This document shows positions 15,524 to 22,278 of a stretch of DNA of 34,076 nt, piece after piece. The DNA comes from Candidatus Fermentibacteraceae bacterium. GTDB taxonomy: Bacteria > Fermentibacterota > Fermentibacteria > Fermentibacterales > JCC-6. Within the stretch, counting starts at the first letter, position 1, and the number at the start of each line of letters is the position of its first letter. The notes under the pieces are model-generated. The model made no database searches. It worked only from the letters and a program-made list of their open reading frames with translations, and was not told the DNA's origin. A program made the translations under genes and the position numbers. The stretch spans positions 1 to 34,076 of the forward strand of contig JAUVIS010000009.1 in the NCBI GenBank assembly GCA_030592635.1. Direction: 5' to 3'.

Positions 15524-15850
15524 CTAGTCCATGTCGGAAAGTTCAACACCCCAGTTGTATCCATCGGAGCCGATCTCCACATCCCAGCGTGTGTATGAGT
15601 CTCCGTCTTCATCCACAAGCATTATGTCATAAGTGCCTGCGGGGACACTGACGGCAGCGACTTCTCCCGGTTCCAGGGGGTCGCTGATGCGGTTTTCGCT
15701 CCATTCATCGCTCTCCGCCGGATCTACGAAGATCTCTTCGATGTTCCAGGCACCAAGATCGTTGGTAATCTCTACACGAACATTACTACCGCAACCCGAT
15801 ATGAGAGTCGCGGCAAATGCCACTGCAAGCAGAACTGCAATTTTCTTCAT
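15524..15850 (-). CDS. Lipoprotein with one repeat domain (cluster gene 4)
   Basis: Minimal member of the family, 108 aa: signal peptide MKKIAVLLAVAFAATLISGC with an ideal lipobox, then one near-consensus repeat (VEITNDLGAWNIEEIFVDP, WSENRISDPLEPGE, GTYDIMLVDEDGDSYTRW, YNWGVELSDMD). The track ORF begins at 15946. The extra 32 residues have no signal character and overlap the neighbour, whereas aggaggg immediately precedes the paired ATGs at 15853/15850, so I start at 15850. It is followed by its own terminator, so it can be expressed as a single gene. Confidence 0.88.
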   Translation of the reverse strand: MKKIAVLLAVAFAATLISGCGSNVRVEITNDLGAWNIEEIFVDPAESDEWSENRISDPLEPGEVAAVSVPAGTYDIMLVDEDGDSYTRWDVEIGSDGYNWGVELSDMD

Positions 15851-15942
15851 CATCCCTCCTTTTTTAATTGCGGAGTCACCCGCTGAATCTGTGAATACCG
15901 GATGACAAGATAAGGTGAAGATCGGGGCAGGTAAACCCCTGC

Positions 15943-16908
15943 TCATGGAATGAAAAGATCAAGGTCGTCCATTGTTATGTTCCATCTGCCGTCTTCTTCC
16001 GATATGCTCACTGACAGGCGGGTGTATGTGTCATCATCTTCATCCACCACCCTGATGTCGTATGTGCCCGGATCCAGTAACAGAGAATACTGATCTTTTG
16101 GCTCAATACCGCGGGCAACCAGATGATTCCCGCTCCAGTTGGTGTCTGCAGAGCTTCTGTGATAGACTTCTGTGATAATCCAGTCATCCAGAGCATTGCA
16201 GAGAACCAGTCTGCTGCTGCCTGTGCCGGATTCAGCTGATGGAGACAATCTGTCGTCTCTTGTGATCTGCCAGCTGTAGTTCTGTATGTCCGGAGTAATT
16301 GGAAAGATTCCGCAGGTGTACTGGTTCTGTGCGTTGTCTTCCGCATTGAGGATGTGATTGCCATAATCAACTCTGATATTAATCGTTCTGCCTGGAAAAA
16401 GAATAAAAGCTCCAAGTCTGTCCGGACTACTCTCAGTGTCCTCTCCCTGTCTGGTAACACGAAGCCAGTAGATATCTTTTTCTTCAAGCGCATTGGTAAT
16501 TCTTATTGTACAGGATCCAGAGCCGGACCAGTACTCGCCACCGGATTCAATGGTTTCTTCAAAAACCGTGCGATCTGTCATTGATATGTCTACTTGCAGA
16601 ATTTCTGTTGAGTCGGTAATTGTGACAGCTGTATTGTATACACCGCCTTCAGTGTCTACCGCTCTGATTGCTGAATTGCTTCGGGGAACGGTGAACAGGA
16701 TAATTTCGCCAGGTCTGAAAAGCTGCTCAAGGCAGTTGGAAGTGTCATTTTCCAGATAAATCTCTGCCAATGTAATATCCTGAATGACATTTTTTACTGT
16801 GAGTTGTGTTTCCGGGGAGGTTGTATTTATAAATCTGTGGATTATCGCGAGCAGGGTTGCGATGGTAATTAACGCGATTACAACCAGATACTTAGTTCGA
16901 CTCATCAC
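15943..16908 (-). CDS. Membrane-anchored protein with three diverged repeat domains (cluster gene 5)
   Basis: 321 aa. Unlike its neighbours it has no lipobox: the N-terminal segment YLVVIALITIATLLAIIHRF looks like an uncleaved membrane anchor. Three repeats follow, at roughly residues 34-112, 131-220 and 228-318. The first two have lost the Trp-Gly and DEDGD signatures. The third keeps ITEVYHRSSADTNWSGNHL, GTYDIRVVDEDDDTYTRL and the aromatic end. The start overlaps the preceding gene by 17 nt, which suggests coupled translation. After the stop there is a weak hairpin (gcagg/cctgc) without a U-tract. Function unknown. Confidence 0.83.
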   Translation of the reverse strand: MMSRTKYLVVIALITIATLLAIIHRFINTTSPETQLTVKNVIQDITLAEIYLENDTSNCLEQLFRPGEIILFTVPRSNSAIRAVDTEGGVYNTAVTITDSTEILQVDISMTDRTVFEETIESGGEYWSGSGSCTIRITNALEEKDIYWLRVTRQGEDTESSPDRLGAFILFPGRTINIRVDYGNHILNAEDNAQNQYTCGIFPITPDIQNYSWQITRDDRLSPSAESGTGSSRLVLCNALDDWIITEVYHRSSADTNWSGNHLVARGIEPKDQYSLLLDPGTYDIRVVDEDDDTYTRLSVSISEEDGRWNITMDDLDLFIP

Positions 16909-17668
16909 GATCCAGGGCAGTTATCTGCCAGAGTACTCCCTGATTATCCAGATCCACCTGCCAGAGGGTATAGGTATTTTCATCGGAGTCCACAAGCCGG
17001 ATATCATAAACATCCTCATCAAGCCAGATACTCATCTCTGCGCCACTGCCGAGAATGCCTGATCCAAGCCAGTCATCTCCCCATGAATCGCTGTTGCCGG
17101 GAGAGCAGTAGACATTCCAGATTGAGAGGTGTTCCAGATTGTTTTTCAGTGCGAATTCGCAGGCGCCACTGCCTGCCGAAATGCAGGCGGGTGCTGTTGA
17201 TATGCGGGTATCTGAGTCTGTGTCGGGTATTCCCGCCATAGCTTCCCCGAGAAATTCATTCAAGGCCGGGATCAGATCAAGTTTCCATCGCTGGTTTTCC
17301 CGGACGAACTGATAAGATCTGATTCGGCTGCCCTGCCCGGAAAGCAGATACGCCTTCTCATTTCTGAAATCAACCGAAATCACAGTTTCTGAAAATGAAA
17401 GCAGATCCGTGTCTGAGACAAGCGAGGCAAGCAGATTTTCGCCCCTGTTGTCAAAGGGAACTCCGGCCTCGGTGTAAATCTCCGCAATTTCGTCAAGAAG
17501 CTGTTTTGTTCCGTCTGAAAGACCTCTGAAAAGACTGTGCCAGTTTTCTTCCCCGGCATTTTCCATAAGGGTATTGTAGCTTTCAACCACTTCTTTCTGA
17601 TCACTGCTCCAGCCGATACATGCCACTGTCAGTAAAGAAAGAGCGGAAACAATCAGCATTTTGTTCAA
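16892..17668 (-). CDS. Lipoprotein with a unique N-terminal domain and one repeat (cluster gene 6)
   Basis: 258-aa lipoprotein that begins the cluster. It starts at TTG 17668, strongly supported by ggaggag 6 nt upstream. The signal peptide MNKMLIVSALSLLTVAC carries a lipobox. Residues ~20-165 form a separate, mostly helical then beta domain (KEVVESYNTLMENAGEENWHS; YLLSGQGSRIRSYQFVRENQRWKLDLIP), reminiscent of small DUF4878/NTF2-like domains, but I cannot assign it firmly. One repeat follows (~170-256: LKNNLEHLSIWNVYCSPGN, WGDDWLGSGIL, VYDIRLVDSDENTYTLW, VLWQI). It overlaps the next gene by 17 nt and lies divergent from the GGDEF gene. Confidence 0.85.
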   Translation of the reverse strand: MNKMLIVSALSLLTVACIGWSSDQKEVVESYNTLMENAGEENWHSLFRGLSDGTKQLLDEIAEIYTEAGVPFDNRGENLLASLVSDTDLLSFSETVISVDFRNEKAYLLSGQGSRIRSYQFVRENQRWKLDLIPALNEFLGEAMAGIPDTDSDTRISTAPACISAGSGACEFALKNNLEHLSIWNVYCSPGNSDSWGDDWLGSGILGSGAEMSIWLDEDVYDIRLVDSDENTYTLWQVDLDNQGVLWQITALDRDESN

Positions 17669-17798
17669 AGTTATCTCCTCCCCGGGTTTGCTCCTTCAGA
17701 CAGTCTACCCATTTGAGGCCAGCGGGTCAACATCTACCTGTTACCTTTCTCATTTTAGGTTATTATAGGTGATATTTATAGAGTAACCGAGGGAGTTT

Positions 17799-18659
17799 AT
17801 GGCAAGAGTTTCATTCCCCAGAATGGTTGAGCTTGATGCGGTTACAGGTCTTCCTCCAAGGAAGGTGCTGGATCGCGATCTCCCTGTGCTTCTCAGATCC
17901 ATGGGCACAGCCGGTCTGCCCATGTGTTCCATAATGATAGACATTGACCATTTCAAGAAATTCAATGACAAGCACGGTCATGATATTGGCGATCTGGTTT
18001 TGCGCCATGTTTCATCCCTGATCAGAAAAGCCGTAAAGTTTCGCGGGGAAGCATACAGGTATGGCGGTGAAGAGATTACCGTGCTCATGCTTAACACGAA
18101 CGGCGCGGAGGGGCTTGCGACAGCAGAGAGGATTTGCGATGTCGTTGGAGACTCAGAGATAATTGTAATGGTTGATGGAGAAGGGCTGCCACTGTCTGTT
18201 CGGATATCTCTGGGAGTGGCATCAACTGAAACGGTTACAGGCTCAGAGCTTCTTGTCTCTTCAGATCGGGCTCTGTATGATGCCAAATCCAAGGGCAGAA
18301 ACCAGGCGGTTCTTTTTAGAAGCGACAGAAAGCAGGTAGTTTCCACCACCGTTATTGATGTTCATTTTCCATCCAGATCCGCGATTATTGGTGGTAACTA
18401 CATACTCCTGAAAAAATGGTTCAGCTACAGCAATCCCACTGAGATTGAAGCCAGAGAGATCAAAGATCCAAACACGGACAGCAGCGAATTTGCTGAAGGT
18501 CCCATACCACCCTATGGGCTGGTGGAGGCAGAGATACGCGGCCGGGTGAGTGAAATAGAGCGCAGGGGTAATCACACATTCTTCAAATTCGAGGTCAGGA
18601 GTGAGATCATAGATCTTATGTTCAAGTACATCAAGGACACTCGCAATGCCAACCGTTAG
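17799..18659 (+). CDS. GGDEF-domain protein with unassigned C-terminal domain
   Basis: Predicted cytoplasmic diguanylate cyclase or c-di-GMP/nucleotide signalling protein, 286 aa. The GGDEF domain starts almost at the N-terminus: LDAVTGLPPRKVLDRDL, IDIDHFKKFNDKHGHDIGD, then RYGGEEI at residues ~89-93, and ISLGVAS and ALYDAKSKGRNQ. The active loop is GGEEI, with Ile in place of the usual Phe, and no RxxD inhibitory site precedes it. Residues ~180-286 form an extra domain with GLVEAEIRGRVSEIERRGNHTFFKFEV and LMFKYIKD, loosely like the second half of a PilZ domain. The start is preceded by gaggga. It overlaps the amidohydrolase gene by 14 nt. The 130-nt divergent region 17669-17798 is AT-rich near the start but shows no clear promoter. 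Confidence 0.82.
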   Translation: MARVSFPRMVELDAVTGLPPRKVLDRDLPVLLRSMGTAGLPMCSIMIDIDHFKKFNDKHGHDIGDLVLRHVSSLIRKAVKFRGEAYRYGGEEITVLMLNTNGAEGLATAERICDVVGDSEIIVMVDGEGLPLSVRISLGVASTETVTGSELLVSSDRALYDAKSKGRNQAVLFRSDRKQVVSTTVIDVHFPSRSAIIGGNYILLKKWFSYSNPTEIEAREIKDPNTDSSEFAEGPIPPYGLVEAEIRGRVSEIERRGNHTFFKFEVRSEIIDLMFKYIKDTRNANR

Positions 18660-20085
18660 CTGCCGTTCTCTCTGGGCTGGAGAAGGTCCCTGTCTTTCTC
18701 ATGTTTCTGTTCATACAGACGATTCAGGAACAATTTCGAGTATTGAGAAGTGCTCTTCAGATACTTTTGATTACAGTTTCGCAATGCCTTCGTTTGTGGA
18801 TGCTCATGTTCATTACACCTGGATGATCTCGAAGGAAGCATCGCTGGATCTTTCAGAACTCAGATCCTCCGATGAATTTCTTTCTCTTGTTCAGTCAGCA
18901 GCTGTCTGCGGTAAGCATAAAATCGTTCGAGGGGAATCTTTTGATGAAAGCGACTGGATTAATACTGAACTGCCAACCCTGGCAGAGCTCGATTCTGTCA
19001 CTGGTGATGTTCCCGTGTTTCTTCGGCGCGTGTGCGGGCATGCTGCTCTTGTCAACTCGGCGATGCTCCGCCTTTTGAATCCGGATACGCCGGATGTCAA
19101 CAGGGCAACCGGTGTTTTGAAGGAGTGGCCGGCATTGAATTTTGAGAAAATGTTTCCTCTGCCGGACAGGGTATTGCTGGAAGCTGCCTCCAGAGTTGAA
19201 TCAACGATACTCAGCAGGGGAGTTACTGCGATATATACCTTTGAGTCCGCTCAATCCGCCGAACTGGCGCTGAATTCTTCTCCCGGACTTGATGTATCAA
19301 CAGCAGTTGTTACGGACGATGTTGATGAACTTGTTTCCTCAGGTCTCCCGGCGAAGACTGTTAAGTTATTTCTTGACGGTTCACTGGGTGCAGGGAATGC
19401 AGCTCTGTCTCATCCGTATCCGGATGGCTCAACGGGAGAATTGCATTATTCTAATGACCGGCTGCTTGCTTTGCTTCTTCGTTGCGGTGAAGCCGGGCTT
19501 TCTGTCGCTGTCCATGCAATCGGCGGCAAGGCTCTCCAGCAGCTGGATCTGGTTTCCAATGAGGTCTTTAGAGTTCTTGGCAGGGGGTTTGCGGTAAGAG
19601 TAGAGCACGCGGAGGATCTCATGTGCGCCTGGCCGGGAACATGGAATCCGGGGTATCACATTTTCAGTATGCAACCCAATTTTGTAGAAAGATGGCAGCG
19701 CCCCGGGGGGATGTATGACAGAATTCTTCCCGCCGGTCAATCTCTGCTGCTCAACCCGTTCAGGACTGTGCTGGATTCCGGTTTCAAACTTGGTTTTGGA
19801 AGCGACTGCATGCCTCTTGATCCTCTCTACGGGCTTAAGGGAGCGATCCGTCACAGGAACAGCAGTGAATCTCTTTCTACAGAGGAAGCGCTTTCCGCGT
19901 ATACTCTTGGCGCGGCATCTATCTCAGGACTGAATCATCTGGCAATCCCGCTTGGCAGAGGCAGAACAGCGGATATGGTTTTTTTATCAGGTAATCCCTT
20001 CGGGGGGCTTGACGGTGTTACAGTTGAAGCGACCATGAAGAACGGCGGAATTGTTTTCCAAAATGTATCTACGGAGGGAATCTGA
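18646..20085 (+). CDS. Amidohydrolase family 3 (YtcJ-like) metal-dependent hydrolase
   Basis: 479-aa TIM-barrel metal-dependent hydrolase. Visible metal-site signatures: DAHVHY (HxH) near residue 52, VKLFLDGSLGAGNAAL, VAVHAIGG, RVEHAED and LGFGSDCMPLDPL. ADMVFLSGNP with MKNGGIVFQ is the typical C-terminal beta-sandwich ending. This pattern fits the YtcJ/LAF3 branch, whose substrates are mostly unknown (N-acyl or amide compounds). The ATG overlaps the GGDEF gene by 14 nt. The stop overlaps the nadC ATG by one base, so it probably begins a long operon with the cofactor genes. A metabolic link to NAD synthesis cannot be inferred. Confidence 0.85.
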   Translation: MPTVSCRSLWAGEGPCLSHVSVHTDDSGTISSIEKCSSDTFDYSFAMPSFVDAHVHYTWMISKEASLDLSELRSSDEFLSLVQSAAVCGKHKIVRGESFDESDWINTELPTLAELDSVTGDVPVFLRRVCGHAALVNSAMLRLLNPDTPDVNRATGVLKEWPALNFEKMFPLPDRVLLEAASRVESTILSRGVTAIYTFESAQSAELALNSSPGLDVSTAVVTDDVDELVSSGLPAKTVKLFLDGSLGAGNAALSHPYPDGSTGELHYSNDRLLALLLRCGEAGLSVAVHAIGGKALQQLDLVSNEVFRVLGRGFAVRVEHAEDLMCAWPGTWNPGYHIFSMQPNFVERWQRPGGMYDRILPAGQSLLLNPFRTVLDSGFKLGFGSDCMPLDPLYGLKGAIRHRNSSESLSTEEALSAYTLGAASISGLNHLAIPLGRGRTADMVFLSGNPFGGLDGVTVEATMKNGGIVFQNVSTEGI

Positions 20086-20966
20086 TGAGCAGCATGGACT
20101 GGACTGACCCGTTCGCGGTTGCTGAAGTACTGACAGAAAACGCTCTTATCGAGGATGAAGCGCTTAATGACGCAGCTTCCCGGGCTCTTGCGGAATTCGG
20201 TGATACACCTGTGACATGTCATGTGAACCCCAGAGAAAATATTGTTGTGGCCGGTGTTGACTTCGCTGCTGTTGTGTTTTCCAGGCTGCCTGGAGAAGTC
20301 CGGGTGGAGGCACTCGTTTCGGAAGGCCGGAGCATTCGCGCAGGAGAGAGGATGGCCGACATTCACGGTCCCGCCGCTGCCGTTTTGCGCGGAGAAAGGA
20401 TATTCCTGAATATTCTTGGAAGATTATGCGGCATTGCGTCCATAACTTCTGAATTCGTCAGTGTCTGCGCCGGTATTGATGTGGAGATACTTGACACAAG
20501 AAAGACCACCCCGGGAATGAGAGCCCTTGAAAAGTATGCGGTTCGTATGGGGGGTGGAGTAAACCACCGATTCTCACTTGCGGACATGGCAATGCTCAAG
20601 GATAATCACCTGGCCGCAATTGGCGGGGCAGGCAATCTTCTTCCTGTTATTGGCAGATTACGGAATCTCGGTGTTCCTGTTGAAGTAGAGGTTGACTCTC
20701 TGCAGCAGCTTGAACTTGTTATTCCTTTTCTGCCCGATCGAATACTGCTTGACAACATGTCTGTGAGTGAGCTTCGGGAAGCTGTTTTGCTGGTGGAAGA
20801 TTCCGGTATATATCTTGAAGCATCCGGGGGAATTACACTTGAAACGGTAAGAGCAGTCGCTGAAACCGGAGTGGACGGTATTTCAGTAGGTATGCTCACT
20901 CATTCTGTGAAATCGTCTGATATTGGTCTTGACTGGCATTACGATTTCCGTAAGGAGCCTGTATGA
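20085..20966 (+). CDS. nadC: Nicotinate-nucleotide pyrophosphorylase (carboxylating)
   Basis: Quinolinate phosphoribosyltransferase: quinolinate + PRPP to nicotinate mononucleotide + CO2 + PPi in de novo NAD synthesis. At 293 aa it has the standard length. Signatures: GERIFLNILGRLCGIAS, the active-site block LDTRKTTPGMRALEKYAV, GGGVNHRFSLADMAMLKDNH, VEVEVDSL, ILLDNMS, and ASGGITLETVRAVAETGVDGISVG for PRPP phosphate binding. All catalytic regions look intact. Joined to coaX by a 4-nt ATGA overlap. nadA and nadB are not in the window. Confidence 0.96.
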   Translation: MSSMDWTDPFAVAEVLTENALIEDEALNDAASRALAEFGDTPVTCHVNPRENIVVAGVDFAAVVFSRLPGEVRVEALVSEGRSIRAGERMADIHGPAAAVLRGERIFLNILGRLCGIASITSEFVSVCAGIDVEILDTRKTTPGMRALEKYAVRMGGGVNHRFSLADMAMLKDNHLAAIGGAGNLLPVIGRLRNLGVPVEVEVDSLQQLELVIPFLPDRILLDNMSVSELREAVLLVEDSGIYLEASGGITLETVRAVAETGVDGISVGMLTHSVKSSDIGLDWHYDFRKEPV

Positions 20967-21730
20967 GAAGGCTTGCTATTGATGTTGGAAACACGAAAAC
21001 AGCACTTGCTCTTTTCGAGAAGAAGAATCTTCTGGGGCAGTGGAGGATAAGAACAGAGCGCTGGACTGCCGATGAGCTTCGGATATTGACTGAGGCTCTG
21101 CTTAAGAGTGAAGGCTTTTCCGCACCTGATGATGTGGCATTCGCATGTGTGGTTCCCCAGGTGCGCCACACAGTAGTCAACATGTGCGAGAAGTGGTTGA
21201 ACCTTACTCCGGTGAATGTATCCTGCTCCACAGCCGGAATCAAACTGGGTTATCGGTATCCTCATGAAATCGGACCGGACAGGCTGGCAAATGCGGTTGC
21301 TGCCATCATGTCAGGAGGATTGCCTGCGATTGTCGCGGATTTCGGCACAGCTACTACATTTGATGTTATTGATTCTCAGGGCAGGTATCTTGGCGGCGCA
21401 ATAAGCCCGGGAGTGGGCACATCCGCCGGGGAGCTGTTCAAGAAGGCGGAAAGACTGAACCCCATAGATCTGTCGTTTCCGGAGTGCGTTGTGGGTAGAA
21501 CAACCGCAGATGCCATAAGATCCGGTGTTCTGTTCAGTGCGGTAGGCGCCGCTGATCACATTGTTGACCTCATTGCGGTTGAGTTCAACTCTGTCCCGGA
21601 ACTCTGGGCAACCGGAGGATGGGGGAAAGCCCTGGGAAACAGGTGCAGACACAAATTCAGAATCTGCCCCGAACTTACACTGCTTGGTATTAACGAGATT
21701 GGACGAAAAAACAGAGGGGGAGTCAACTGA
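20963..21730 (+). CDS. coaX: Type III pantothenate kinase
   Basis: ATP-dependent phosphorylation of pantothenate, the first committed step of CoA synthesis. 255 aa, acetate/sugar-kinase (ASKHA) fold: the N-terminal phosphate loop is IDVGNTKTALALF, the pantothenate-binding region is GPDRLANAVAA, and VADFGTATTFDVI plus GGAISPGVGTSAGELF are type III hallmarks. Type III enzymes need a monovalent cation and resist feedback by CoA (family knowledge). The stop overlaps the coaC ATG by one base. In many bacteria coaX travels with birA; here it sits between nadC and coaC. Confidence 0.95.
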   Translation: MRRLAIDVGNTKTALALFEKKNLLGQWRIRTERWTADELRILTEALLKSEGFSAPDDVAFACVVPQVRHTVVNMCEKWLNLTPVNVSCSTAGIKLGYRYPHEIGPDRLANAVAAIMSGGLPAIVADFGTATTFDVIDSQGRYLGGAISPGVGTSAGELFKKAERLNPIDLSFPECVVGRTTADAIRSGVLFSAVGAADHIVDLIAVEFNSVPELWATGGWGKALGNRCRHKFRICPELTLLGINEIGRKNRGGVN

Positions 21731-22278
21731 TGGCAGAGATTCTTTTGGGGGTTACCGGTGGAGCCGCGGCTTTCAAGGCAGTGAGTCTTGCATCACTCCT
21801 GAGAAGGTCAGGCCATACGGTTAATTGCATTCTCACCGGAGCAGCTGCTGAATTCATTACTCCAACTCAGCTTTCCGCAGTATCCGGAACGCCCTGTTTT
21901 ACTGATTTGTTTTCTTCCCGGCCAACCGTCTTTATTCCCCACATCGCCCTTACAGACAATGTTGATTTGATGGTTGTAGCCCCCGCTACAGCTCACTTTC
22001 TGGCGAGGGCAGCTCATGGTCTCGCTGATGATCTGCTTACATCGGCTTTTCTTGCCTGTGCCGCACCTGTGCTGATTGCCCCGGCAATGAACACGCGAAT
22101 GTGGAATAATCCCGCTGTTCAGGCCAGTGTTGAGATTCTTTCTTCCAGAGGTATCAGATTTGCCGGGCCTGTTTCAGGTAAACTTGCGTGTGGAACTGCA
22201 GGCGATGGTCGAATGATGGAACCTGCGGATATTGCCGGAATCTGCCATGAGATGCTGGAGAGCGGAGGTGCCGGGTGA
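21730..22278 (+). CDS. coaC: Stand-alone phosphopantothenoylcysteine decarboxylase (CoaC flavoprotein)
   Basis: FMN-dependent decarboxylation of 4'-phosphopantothenoylcysteine to phosphopantetheine. 182 aa, HFCD flavoprotein fold: VTGGAAAFKAVSLASLLRRSG (flavin phosphate loop), FIPHIALTD with the catalytic His, VVAPATAHFLARAAHGLADDLL, the PAMNTRMWNNPAVQ substrate-binding motif, and GKLACGTAGDGRM carrying the active Cys. Only the CoaC half of the usual bifunctional CoaBC (Dfp, ~400 aa) is present, so the CoaB ligase must be encoded elsewhere. A UbiX-type prenyltransferase is unlikely because the PxMNxxMW motif is that of CoaC. The stop overlaps the mtnA GTG by 4 nt. Confidence 0.9.
   Translation: MAEILLGVTGGAAAFKAVSLASLLRRSGHTVNCILTGAAAEFITPTQLSAVSGTPCFTDLFSSRPTVFIPHIALTDNVDLMVVAPATAHFLARAAHGLADDLLTSAFLACAAPVLIAPAMNTRMWNNPAVQASVEILSSRGIRFAGPVSGKLACGTAGDGRMMEPADIAGICHEMLESGGAG

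Larger units (their letters stand above)
13326..17668 (-). repeat. Array of 11 copies of one ~85-residue domain across six genes
   Basis: Six consecutive minus-strand genes encode 2, 1, 3, 1, 3 and 1 copies (left to right) of a single domain. Common landmarks in order: hydrophobic strand ending in xxNxLxxW; I-x-x-I/V-Y-x-x-P/S; WGxNxL or WGEDRLG; LxPGE; Y-D-I/F/V; D-E-D-G-D-T/S-Y-T; and a final aromatic strand with Y/F-x-W-x-V-x-L-x-D-I/M-D. Similarity is visible in DNA as well: a 25-nt segment beginning atgtcggaaagttcaaca recurs at 14464 and 15531 with one difference and at 14755 with four. The copies have evidently spread by tandem gene and domain duplication. The fold is probably an all-beta sandwich (inferred). 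Confidence 0.85.

Noticed and set aside
15851-15946. N-terminal extension of the single-repeat lipoprotein ORF
   Set aside because: The extension precedes a strong ribosome-binding site and an ideal lipoprotein signal peptide at 15850, so it is upstream DNA that happens to be open.
13326-17668. CRISPR-like or mobile repeat array
   Set aside because: The periodicity is ~255 nt, lies within coding frames and encodes a protein domain. There are no short direct repeats with spacers, and no transposase or cas genes.
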